Of a stretch of 64,000 nucleotides of DNA, positions 11,926-22,091 are shown piece after piece. The position numbers were made by a program, and so were the translations under genes. This stretch comes from Gorsachius magnificus (lineage: Eukaryota; Chordata; Aves; Pelecaniformes; Ardeidae), in contig CM067109.1 in the NCBI GenBank assembly GCA_034008185.1, forward strand, positions 36,178,885-36,242,884, in the 5' to 3' direction. Each line of letters starts with the position of its first letter. Position 1 is the stretch's first letter. Below the pieces are notes generated by a model. That model was not told the DNA's origin, did not search any database, and saw nothing but the letters and a program-made list of their open reading frames with translations.

Positions 11926-14900
11926 ATGCTTTGTCTTTGAATAGAAACCCAAGACCAGACCTGATCTAGAAGACCAATTTCTGTTGCCAAGGATATGGTT
12001 GGTTTCTTGTTTCTTTAGGTACTGACTGTATGTTTTCTTGTTCTGAAGGTTAGTTCATTATCTAGCACAGACACTGGATGTCTGTGGCTTTGAAGAGATA
12101 ATTGTATCCTAAATATTAGGGAGAGCTGACTGTAAATTACAAATTGTCTCTTGTAGCAACATGCACATGGATTATTCATGGCCATATGATCTTTTTTATT
12201 TGAGGCTAGGCTTGTTTACAGGCCAGGTTTTTATGCTGGATGTATCCAAGGTGGTGATGAAGTATGAGCAGAAGGTTATGCATAGGCTGCATTGTGGGAG
12301 AAGAGGGCTCTGTTCTACACTGCTCATTAACAAGGGCCTTAGGATGACCTGTATGTAGTGCAGACAGCAGTAACAGGCCTGGCTTTTCTACAAAATATGT
12401 GCTGCTTTCTTTCAGGGCATTTAGAGGTTGGAGAACATTGGAGAAAGTATCTTGCCCATAGCCTATCATCTGTCAGGACATTTGCAAGAAAAATTGTAAA
12501 GGTGTGTCGCAGGGCTAGAGGACTCAGCGAACTTGAGCTTGCCTCTTGAGTGGTATCACCAGAGCTGAAAGGCTTATGGCATTGCAATATATCCTGCTTT
12601 GATGCTGTTGTGGCAGGCAATCTTGCAAAGCAGCAAACCTGGCAACTTTGCACAGCTGGGTAACAGTTCCATTTCTGCATGGGGAGACACATTGTTCATA
12701 CCCAGGTTTGGTGTGGTAGGCATGAAGCTGGTATCCTTTACAGAACATCCAGTCTTATGCACCTCGCACATTTCTGGAGAGAACTCCTTCCCTGAGTTGC
12801 TAAAGGTATGCAGGATATGGAGGGGTCCTGTAGCTGAAGGTTATTTTTTCCTGAAATACACAGTCATGTTAACAAGTTTGGAAGTGCAGATATTGAGAAA
12901 AAGAAGTGTGTCTATTTTTGGCCTTCTGTGTCAAGAAACCCTAAGGCTGTTCAGATGTCCTTTTATGTTCTCTCTTGCGTGACTAGCTAATGGCTCTTAC
13001 AAGGTCACTTGGAAACTGAAAACAGCTGTGTTTCTCTTGGCTAAATATTGAGACAACCTGAAAGAGATGTGTAGATGGTGCTAGTGGAATGAGAAAAGAC
13101 TCCACTGGAAAATGGCCACAGGAAAATGCATGAACCAAGATGAGAATTTTGTAAGGACTCTATGGATTCTGGCTCTGGTAGTTAGAAGGTTTCTAAAAAG
13201 GTATCATGACTTCATGGTATAACAACTACAGAGAAAAACAAAGGTACCAGAAAAATGACCTATCACTGTGCAGTCTGTTTTGGATACCTCATCTACTTAC
13301 CAACATCTGTGACTTATAAAGGTCTGCTGCTCTGTGTAATCTCTGTGTATCAGAGAAAGATGGGTATTCCTGCCTGAAGAGCAGGTGTCTCTGTTATCTT
13401 CCTCAGGCTACTATATTACTTCGTAGCTCCAAGTGAATGCAATTTTTCTAGAAATTTAAATGCAAATACCGAATATATATGTAGAAAAACTCACTCATTG
13501 AAAATAAATTTTGTATTATAATGAACTCTGGAGGTAACTACCTTTGCTAGCATTTGCTGTAATGACTTGCCTCTATTGTGCATTTTCAGGGACAAAACGC
13601 TGGCTAAACCTGGCCTGTGAAAGCCTCTGGTGAAAAACCTAGCCATATTGGTATAGGAAGGCAGAGACAGCCTGACATCGATGTACATACTGCAGCAAGA
13701 ATGGCCTTGTGGTTTTCCTTTATTTACCAAATTGATTTCAGTGAGTGGTTTACTGGGAGTTGAAGCTGGTTGAAGTTCAGAGAAAGAGCAGGAGAATGTA
13801 TTTTGTTCTGTATAATATAACTGGGAACTTAATTTGAGATCTTGAAAGCCATGGTGATTGCAACTAGGCAATTAAACCCATTGACTTGTTCATTGTGTTT
13901 ATTTTGTTTAAAAAATCAATTTCGGGTTGCAAAACCTGTGCTGATTAACTTTCTTCTCTTTGCACATTCAACATACTTAAGGCAGACAATATAAATAAAA
14001 GCAGAATTTTAAAAGCTGTTTTGCAGACTGCTAATTAATTTCAATTTCTGTTCAAACACAACTTGACATAATGGCATAACTAAAAACCTGATTCATGTTA
14101 AGAAAATTATGTGTGATGCCTTTGTACTAAATAAAACTAACATTGTCTCTCTATATGGTATGTAATTGCCATAGCTTTCTGATTAAGAACAATTAAAAAA
14201 AAAAACCACAATGAACCCCCTATTTCAGAAGCTAAAAACTCTTAAAAATATAAAACAAGGCTGACACTTGACACCCATATTTACATCATTACGTCCTGTT
14301 TCCTAATCCAAAAGCTTCTGCTCCATTATGACTGACCCAGTCCAAATGGAATAACTAAATGGTCTTAGAGCCAAAGTCATCTATTTTTCCTCAGTGGATT
14401 TAGCCAAGACAGCTTGCCCAAAATCACAGGTAGGAATTCCATCTGAAATACTGTGATTTCCTAAAAATTATAAAGAATGGATTAGGTTGCAACAAGAGAA
14501 ACTAGACCTCAGGAAAATATTCTACAGCAAAGACAGTGAAGTACTGGGATGGAGCAGTGAAAGGATGATGAAAGTCTTGCTGGAGAGCAAGCTAGGTACG
14601 TATCTTTCAGGGGAATGTCTTAGGTAAAGCCAGCTCTGTCATGATTTCAGAGTGGGAGACAGACAGTCAGAATGTTCCTGTCCATCTTTTCGATATTTCT
14701 GTATCACAGGAATTTGTGAATGGCAGAAATCTTTAAATTTCATGAGTGTTGAACCTTGATTACAGGTTCATACTTAAACTGACTTCAATGGGAAGGTTAA
14801 ACTGCTCCCTTGCAAATGTAATTGGAAGATTGGTCTCTGCGGGCAGTCACATCCTGCATATATGCTGTAAAAACTCTAATGCCAACCATACCTACCAATC

Positions 14901-14965
14901 CACTACTTTCTGAGGGGACCTCACTCCCTGTCCCCACAAAGAAGTCTGCAGGAAACAGGTTTTAA

Positions 14966-15002
14966 GTGTGTGTGTGTGCGCTGTACGTGCTGTGTGTGCT
15001 GT
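14966..15002. repeat. (GT)n microsatellite with GCTGT interruptions
   Basis: A GT dinucleotide run is followed by imperfect GTGCTGT units. The minus-strand frame crossing it reads ARTAHTARTAHTH, a repeat artefact. Confidence 0.8.
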
Positions 15003-17000
15003 TCGGAGGATGTGAGGTAAAACATTGCATGTGAGCATATAGATACCTATGATGCTGAGAAGGATACAAGGGAGGGAGATGATCCCTCTTGTGCAGAGTG
15101 GCTTGTGAATGCAGGTGACTAATTCCATAAGAGCAGGCCAGCTGGGCACAGACACTCAGATGCCCTCAGACTGTGAGGAAAGCTCTCTAGAAAAGGCAAG
15201 TTCCCTCCAGAGTTGTTTATGAGTCTGCAGAAGGTGACTTAGTTCACCTCTCTTAGGATGAAGACACGAACCTCTTCCCTCGCTGAATTTTGATGTATCT
15301 TTGAAACTAAAACACTCCATTCTTAGGGAGAGAAAGTTTCAAATAAATCCCATCCATGGTACCATGCCTCAGAAATAAAAATGAAATATCAGCTGCTGTT
15401 GTCTGTTTGGGTTGATTCCCATAGCTGTGCTTGTCTCTGCCAAACCAGGCTTTTCACAGAAGGTGAGGATGCCACACCAATTGCTGATAAAACAAGAAAA
15501 TCTCCTGAAGTCATGGACAAAACCCATGCAGGTCAAAGAATTACAAGTGATGAAGAAACTGTAGTACTCATGGAATTAGAAAATAACATTTTTTTTTCCT
15601 GACTGCATGATGACAAGCTCTCAAAGCTTTTCTTCTAAATGTGTACTTAATGAGAGCTGTGTCTGTAATCTTTATGTGATTACTGCATTGAAAATCTACT
15701 TGGGAGTACAAGCTACTTGACTAGGGACAATAAGAAACACTGAATAGCGTTTTTTTTTTTACTGTCTGTTTAAATTTCAGTTTGATCTGAAAGAATATTA
15801 CAGTGATGTCTGCTACATCATTAGAGTTACAGTTCTGTCACCATTTCCACTACAAAGCTTATTTTCAGGAAATTACCTCAGCTGTAAATATTTATACTGA
15901 GCAAATTCTTGGCAGAAGGAATCCTGAAGGATGAGAAACAGGAATGGAAATAAAGTTATTCTTATGCAGGTCTACTGATGAGTTACAGCCTATGTCTGAC
16001 TGTCTACGTGATTAATAGTGCTTCAGTTCTGTCACACTGTATGAGCTCATATAGACATGTTGTAGGATAATGCTCACTGTAGGACTGCTGAATTAACTGT
16101 GCTGACCTGCTCTGTTTCCAAATTGAGCTGTCTGTATTTTCGGGGTTGGCATCTTAGACAGTAATGGTCCTATGAAGGATAATTGCACCTTAAAAGTCAT
16201 ATTCCATTTTCTTCTTGTATCCTAAAACAAGTTTTTTATGTTCAACTCAATGCAGCTAACCTTGAGTGAGTAAGTTCCTACTAGTAGCTTGCTTGAACAG
16301 CCTCAGTGCAATGTTTGCACTGACTTCAGCAGGCCTTGCATCAGGCCTTTATATTTGGGTCTTAGTTTCTACAGATAACCCTTTGGCAATCTTTTTAGTT
16401 CTGTCACTCAAGACTATTTCATCTTTTCTCCCTCAAGAACAATTTTTCTAACATACTAAAACCAATTCATCCCAGGAGGAAGATTGGAAGGGGACAGAGC
16501 AAAAAAGGCACCATAAATGTTTTAAATCTTTAAAATCATTATCCTTCATTTTAGTTTTGATTAAACATACCAACTCTTAGCAAGGGCCTCTTGGCAAGCA
16601 ATTAAATTGACTGCTCTGAGACTGCCACACAAAAGACACCCAGCTGTGACTCTGGCATTTGAATTTTATTGAGTACCTAACCACCCTAAGGGATCTGGGA
16701 GGCGCAAAAGGTGTGTGTGTGCACGTATGAGGTGAATTTTGTGCTGGCTGTAAATAAATTTATGAAAATACAAATGCTTTTCTACTGGTAGGAGAACCTT
16801 CTGTTAGATGTTTCTTTATCTATGACATTAAATTCCTGGTACTGTTTGTACAGATTCTAGCCTAACAAGGGGTATGCTGTTACCATAACAGATCACACAG
16901 GTTGGACCATATTTGTCTTAGAATCATAGAATCACCTCAGTTGGAAAAGACCTTTAAGATCATCGAGTCCAACCGTTAACCTAGCACTGCCATCCCACCA

Positions 17001-18395
17001 CTAAACCATGTCCCTAAGCACCTCATCTAGCCTTCTTTTAAATACCTCCAGGGATGAGGACTCCACCACCTCCCTGGGCAGCCCATTCCAGAGCCTGACA
17101 ACCCTCTCGGTGAAGAAGTTTTTCCTAATGTCTAGCCTAAACCTGCCCTGGCGCAGCTTCAAGCCATTCCCCCTCGCCCTATCGTCTGTTACCAGGGAGA
17201 AGAGGCCGACCCCCACCTCACTACAGCCTCCTGTCAGGCAGTTGTAGAGGGCGATAAGGTCTCCCCTCAGCCTCCTCTTCTCCAGACTAAACAACCCCAG
17301 TTCCCTCAGCCGCTCCTCGTATGACTTGTGTTCCAGACCCCTCACCAGCTTGGTTGCTCTCCTCTGGAAATATTCCAGCAAGGCAACATCTTTCTTGTAG
17401 TGAGGGGCCCAAAACTGAACACAGTATTCGAGGTGCGGCCTCAACAGCACCGAGTACAGGGGCACGATCACTTCCCTACTCCTGCTGGTCACACTATTCC
17501 TGATACAAGCCAGGATGCCATTGGCCTTCTTGGCCACCTGGGCACACTGCTGGCTCATATTCAGCTGGCTGTCAACCAGTACCCCCAGGTCTTTTTCCAC
17601 CAGGCAGCTTTCCAGCCACTCTTCCCCAAGCCTGTAGCGCTGCATGGAGTTGTTGTGACCGAAGTGCAGGACCTGGCACTTGGCCTTGTTGAACCTCATA
17701 CAGTTGGCCTTGGCCCATCGATCCAGCCTGTCCAGGTCCCTCTGCAGAGCCCTCCTCCCCTCCAGCAGATTGACACTACCACCCAGTTTGGTGTCATCTG
17801 CAAATTTACTGAGGGCACACTCAATCCCCTCATCCAGGTCATTGATAAAGATATTAAACAAGACCGGCCCTAAAACTGAGCCCTGCGTAACACCGCTTGT
17901 GACCGGCCGCCAACTGGATTTAGCTCCATTCACCACGACTCTTTGGGCTTGGCCACCCAGCCAGTTTTTAACCCAGCGAAGAGTACATCCATCTAGGCCA
18001 TGAACTGCCAGCTTTTCCAGGAGAATGCTATGGGAGACTGTGTCGAAGGCTTTGCTGAAGTCCAGGTAGACAACATCCACAGCCTTTCCCTCATCTACCA
18101 GGCGGGTCACCTGGTCATAGAAGGAAATCAGGTTGGTTAGGCAAGACCTGCCTTTCGTGAACCCATGCTGACTGGGCCTGATCCTCTGATTGTCCTCCAT
18201 GTGCCTGGTGAGCACACTCAAGATGAACCTCTCCATAATCTTCCCCGGTACCAAGGTCAGGCTGACTGGTCTGTAGTTCCCCGGATCCTCCTTCCGGCCC
18301 TTCCTGAAGATAGGCGTCACATTTGCCAACCTCCAGTCATCTGGGACCTCCTCTGTTCTCCAGGACTGCTGATAAATATGGGAGTGGCTTGGCAA
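17001..18395 (-). pseudogene. CR1 ORF2 reverse transcriptase, 464 open codons
   Basis: The frame encodes most of the CR1 RT. Visible motifs (residues of this frame): [10 protein letters not shown] (24-33), NYRPVSL (40-46), [10 protein letters not shown] (85-94), [11 protein letters not shown] (109-119, palm box with catalytic Asp), [17 protein letters not shown] (171-187) and FADD (198-201, at 17,793-17,804). The thumb and C-terminal region follow ([29 protein letters not shown]) and the protein ends near [13 protein letters not shown]. All catalytic Asp residues are in place and there is no internal stop, so this copy is fairly young or was well preserved. The first Met is only where the frame opens; the real ORF2 started far upstream. 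It is cut off from its endonuclease and broken by a frameshift at about 18,380, hence pseudogene. Confidence 0.93.
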
Positions 18396-18790
18396 GCTCC
18401 TCTGCCAACTCCTTCAGCACTCTTGGGTGGATCCCATCCGGCCTCATAGACTTGTGGATGTCCAGGTAGCATAGCAGGTCAAAGACTGCTTCCTCCTGGA
18501 TTATGGGGGGTTCATTCCACTCTCTGTCCCCATCTTCCAGCTCAGGAGGCTGGGTACCCTGGGGATAACTTGTCGGGCCATTAAAGACCGAGGCAAAGAA
18601 GGCGTTGAGTATCTCAGCCTTTTCCTCATCTTTAGTGGCAATGTCTTCCTTGTTCACTTTTTCTGACACAGCATTAATGTCAGCCATGGTACCTCAGACT
18701 GTAAGCACAAGTTTATTATCCTGGAGTTTACATTTGTGTTTATCTTTCCAGTATTCCCTGATGTTTGCTAGGCCTTTCAAATATCTCTGA
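18337..18790 (-). pseudogene. CR1 ORF2 linker between endonuclease and RT, frameshifted
   Basis: This frame carries the conserved pre-RT region: DEEKAEILNAFFASVF, then [17 protein letters not shown] (consensus MGPDGIHPRVL, with G to R). It shifts out of the RT frame near 18,380, where a deletion of about two bases disrupts the segment that normally reads KPLSIIYQQSW. Upstream, the same frame continues through one TGA at 18,695-18,697 into a Lys-rich stretch (REYWKDKHKCKLQDNKLV) that looks like genuine ORF2, so the truncation point is near 18,790 rather than at the Met at 18,687. Confidence 0.8.
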
Positions 18791-21051
18791 AACCAGGTGC
18801 ATTGGATGTGACTGGCCGTATGCTAAATAAAGACAATAATTAGGTGAAATGTTTCATGTCAGCTCTTTCCTGTGCTCTTCTCTTCCAGTGAATTGTAAAA
18901 AAATGCTCTTTTCTCCTATAAGAAATTGTTTCAGCGAAATGTTTACCCTTTCTTCCCACTTTTATTGAAAATCAAAAATAATACATGTGTAATAATATGG
19001 ACTTATTTTCTCAAATTAGTCTTCCAGTCCTGACGGGGATTTTCTCAAGAGAGGAGAGGGTTATGAATTCATAAAGAGTTAAATCTAAGAATCAGCATTT
19101 ATTTAAAATCTAAACCTTCTCTAAGTTGCTTGTGACAGAAGGAAATTACTCTTGCAGCTAGAAGTGCAGTCCTAGACTCTTAAGTGGCCTAGTGCACATC
19201 CTTTATCAATATTCAGAGATCAAATTTCATAGGAGACTTGTAGATTTTAATCTGCTGCCTTTAATTATTTATTTGCTCATTATCAGCTCTCCTGCTACTG
19301 GCTGCAAATCCATATGAATGTGGAAAAGGCTTAATGTGAGAAAGAACTACCAGTTTTGTGGGTCTGCCAGGCCTAGGGAAGAGAAGGTAAAGATAACTTT
19401 AATTCCAGGTCTTAACTCCCAAGACAGTCCAAATTTTGGCTCCGCTTCACTTTCCAGAGAGGTTGCTAACATCAGTCTGGTCTCAGGATCTCAGAAGAAC
19501 ATCTGTGACATAGCCCAGGCCTAACATATTTGAAGTTTTCATGACACATCACACTTCCTTGAGATCTGTCTTAATTCAATTTGTGCATGAAGACAGCAAC
19601 TGCACAACACATGGGCCACTCAACAGATGATCCTTAAAAACATGCAAGCTAGTACCTGGGAAATGTGAATACTTGCTGAAGTTGAGAGTCCCGACACTAA
19701 TGAGAGCAAAACCAAGTGCAAAACCTGCTTGGACTTCAGAAGTCAGTTACTCATTAACAGAGAGGGAAAGTAGCATTCTGTGAGAAGGTGTTGCTGGTTT
19801 CTGAGGTAACTTTCCAGGCCACACTCAGAGTGCCTTAAAACAAAAGAAAAGCCTGCCTTCTGTGGAATTCCTAGCATCCTGGTTTTGAGCAAACAATGCC
19901 TGTGACTTACGGTACTATTTTCTCCTGTTGTATGGCTTCCAGAGCAGTGTCTCCTTCACTCTTTACAAGAAATGTAGCCAGGATTAATTCCAGGCCAAGA
20001 AGGACAAAAGAAGGGTACAATTTGTGACCTGCTGCCAAAGGAACAGGTTGTGCACAGAGCTGGGTTTGCTTGAGCATATAGAATTAAGGGCTGCGTTGGG
20101 TGGGAAGCCAAACTTTTTGGATGCTGATTTGCTGACTAGAACAATTACTTTTTTTCCCAAGGAGCAGTTACATTGTTGATTGGATCTCTCTCTGTGATGT
20201 GGAGTGTTTCTGGAGGATCAAGTAATTGCCACATAGACACCTCTGGAAGTTACTTAAGAAGCAATGGTCACCTCCACCCAATGGAACAGGCAGCACAAAC
20301 AGGTGGTCTGCTTGGCACTAGGTGGGCCAAAAGAAATTCAACTGTCTTTGAAATAGGTGCCATTTAACTGAGAAAGGTAGCTGGATGACAGGACATAGAT
20401 GTACATATTTACGAGGTAAAGTGCTCTGCTTCTAGGCTTTGAGACCCTGTATGTGTCCTGATGGAACAAAACTTCATAGAAACAGAAGACTTCACAGCTC
20501 ATGACCTCAACACAGTATTACATTGTCCATGCTAGGGACTTGAGCTAAAACAGAAGTTCAAGAGCCAGTCCTTATGGAAAGGTCTGTTGAATGGTGAGAG
20601 TTTCAGTAAAAGCGGGTAATGAATAAAAAGACTGTGACATGACACCTGTACCACTATGGAGCCTGCATACATTTGTGGCCAGTTAACTCTGGTGGTTTTG
20701 CTACCAGGCTTGTATTTTGAAGGTTTTGTGTGAGATGAATTCCAGGAACACTTTTGCAAAAAAAGTCTCATTTCAGAATTCAAGTTGTGGCACTGCTTCC
20801 AACTTTACAGATTCTGCTTCAGACCTGAGGAAGAGTGTTTATACCTGAAATCTCCCACTCCTCCTTCTCCAAAGCATATAGCACAAACTGAGTACAATTC
20901 TCCTCCTCCTCCTTTTTCAGCAGTGGCTGTTTTGCTGAGAATGACCTAATGTTTAGGGAAGTCTCTCACCACTGGAGAAGTAGGAAGGTTTTTCCATGAT
21001 GGCTCAGGTGCAAATTCTGATTGCTGGTGGAATTATCACCTTGGTGACTGC
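18791..21051. other. Unique-looking DNA
   Basis: No gene or repeat family is recognisable. Open frames are all under 85 codons. The stretch ends exactly at the TSD of the solo LTR at 21,057, so the bases around 21,052 are the pre-insertion target. Confidence 0.6.
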
Positions 21052-21056
21052 ACTGG
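21052..21056. repeat. Target-site duplication ACTGG (left copy)
   Basis: It is identical to 22,087-22,091 on the other side of the solo LTR. This fixes the insertion limits to the base. Confidence 0.8.
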
Positions 21057-22086
21057 CTGATGGGTTGACCCTGGCTGGAGGCCAGGTGCCCATCAAAGCT
21101 GTTCTATCACTCACATCTTCAACAGGACAAGGGAGAGAAAAATAGATCAAAAGGCTTGTGGGTCAAGATAAGGACAGGGAGAGATCATTTGCCAGTTACC
21201 ATCATGGGCAAACCACACTCAACTTCATGAAATTAGTTTGATTTACTACCAATCAAAATCAGAGTAGCAGGAGGATAAAACTCCCCTTTATCTTAGAACA
21301 CCTTCCCCCCTCCCCTCCCTTCTTCCCAGGCTTAACTTTACTCCTGAATTCTCTATCTCCTCCCGCTGAGTGGCACAGAGAGACAGGGAATGGGGGTTGG
21401 GGTCAGTTAATCACACACTGTCTCTGCCACACCCTCCTCCTCACACCTTTCCCCTGCTCCAAGCGTGGAGTCCCTCCCACAGGAGACAGTCCTCCATGAA
21501 CTTCTTCAGTGTGAGTCGTTCCTACAGGTTACAGTTCTGCACAAAGGGCCCCTTCCCGGGGCCCCTTCCGGGCAAACCTGCTTCAGCACAGGTTTCTCTC
21601 CGCATGGGTCCACAGGTCTTGCCAGGAACCTTATCCAGCTCAGGCTTCCCACAAGGTCACAGCCTCCTTTGGGCATCCACCCGCTCTGGCATGGGGTCCT
21701 CCACAGGCTACAGAGATCTACTCCACTGTGGACCTCCCTGGGCTGCAGGGGCACATCCTGCCTCACCATGGGCTGCACCAGGGGCTGCAGGGGAATCTCT
21801 GCTCCAGCGCCTGGAGCACCTCCTCCCCCTCCTTCTGCACTGACCTTGGTGTCTGCAGGATTGTTTTCTCTCACATCCTCTCAACTGCTCTCTCTCTCTC
21901 CTGTTACTCTTCCGCAGCAGGTTTTTTTTTCCTTCTTAAATATGTTATCACAGAGGCGCTTCCACCGTCGCTGATTGGCTTGGCCTTGGCCAGCAGCAGA
22001 CATGGGGAAAACTTCTGGCAGCTTCTCACAGAAGCCACCCCTATAGCCCCCCCACTACGAAAACCTTGCCACGCAAACCCAATACA
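21057..22086 (-). mobile_element. Solo LTR of an avian ERVL-type endogenous retrovirus, minus strand
   Basis: This 1,030-bp block matches in layout and sequence a large avian LTR family. On the minus strand it starts TGTATTGGG (22,086) and has a TATA-like element in ACATATTTAAG (21,935-21,944). It then has a long Gly/Pro-coding stretch of imperfect GC-rich repeats (CTCCAGYGTGG and CCCACGG units, about 21,455-21,800) and ends near 21,057. Perfect 5-bp direct repeats ACTGG (21,052-21,056 and 22,087-22,091) flank it. With one LTR, one TSD and no internal genes, it is a solo LTR left by recombination between the two LTRs of a provirus. The 5-bp TSD suits class III (ERVL-like) elements. The terminal CA at 21,057 has decayed. 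Confidence 0.85.
21931..21946 (-). promoter_or_regulatory. LTR core promoter, TATA-like ATATTTAAG
   Basis: On the minus strand the motif lies about 145 bases into the LTR, where the U3 TATA box belongs in this family. Whether it is still active cannot be told from sequence. Confidence 0.5.
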
Positions 22087-22091
22087 ACTGG
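22087..22091. repeat. Target-site duplication ACTGG (right copy)
   Basis: It is the partner of 21,052-21,056. A 5-bp duplication is typical of ERVL and some class I integrases. Confidence 0.8.

Larger units (their letters stand above)
9891..16918. other. Unique-looking DNA between CR1 copies
   Basis: I see no recognisable gene or transposon here. Two microsatellites (11,779-11,925 and 14,966-15,002) are listed separately. The segment 12,160-12,982 has unusually many overlapping open frames on both strands (up to 127 codons on + and 117 on -), but I recognise none of the products. The segment 13,880-14,330 is AT-rich, with TAAT and TTAAT motifs. A 126-codon frame on - at 13,491-13,871 is also unassigned. 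Confidence 0.55.
16919..18790 (-). mobile_element. CR1 LINE, 5'-truncated, minus strand, best-preserved copy
   Basis: The 3' end of the element is at 16,919, where two copies of the CR1 terminal octamer (CATAGAAT on +) lie next to the typical CR1 3' UTR with its TTGGAAAAGACC motif. Going up the minus strand, the 3' UTR is followed by a long ORF2 RT frame (17,001-18,395) and then, after a small frameshift, by the linker between endonuclease and RT. ORF2-like reading continues past an in-frame TGA (18,695-18,697) to about 18,790. The endonuclease and ORF1 are absent, which is the usual 5' truncation. I could not see a clear target-site duplication, which is normal for CR1. Confidence 0.92.

Noticed and set aside
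13491..13871. 126-codon frame on -
   Set aside because: I recognise no family, and length alone is not evidence in 64 kb of sequence.
17328..17873. 181-codon frame on + across the CR1
   Set aside because: It is antisense to the well-supported CR1 RT frame on the minus strand.
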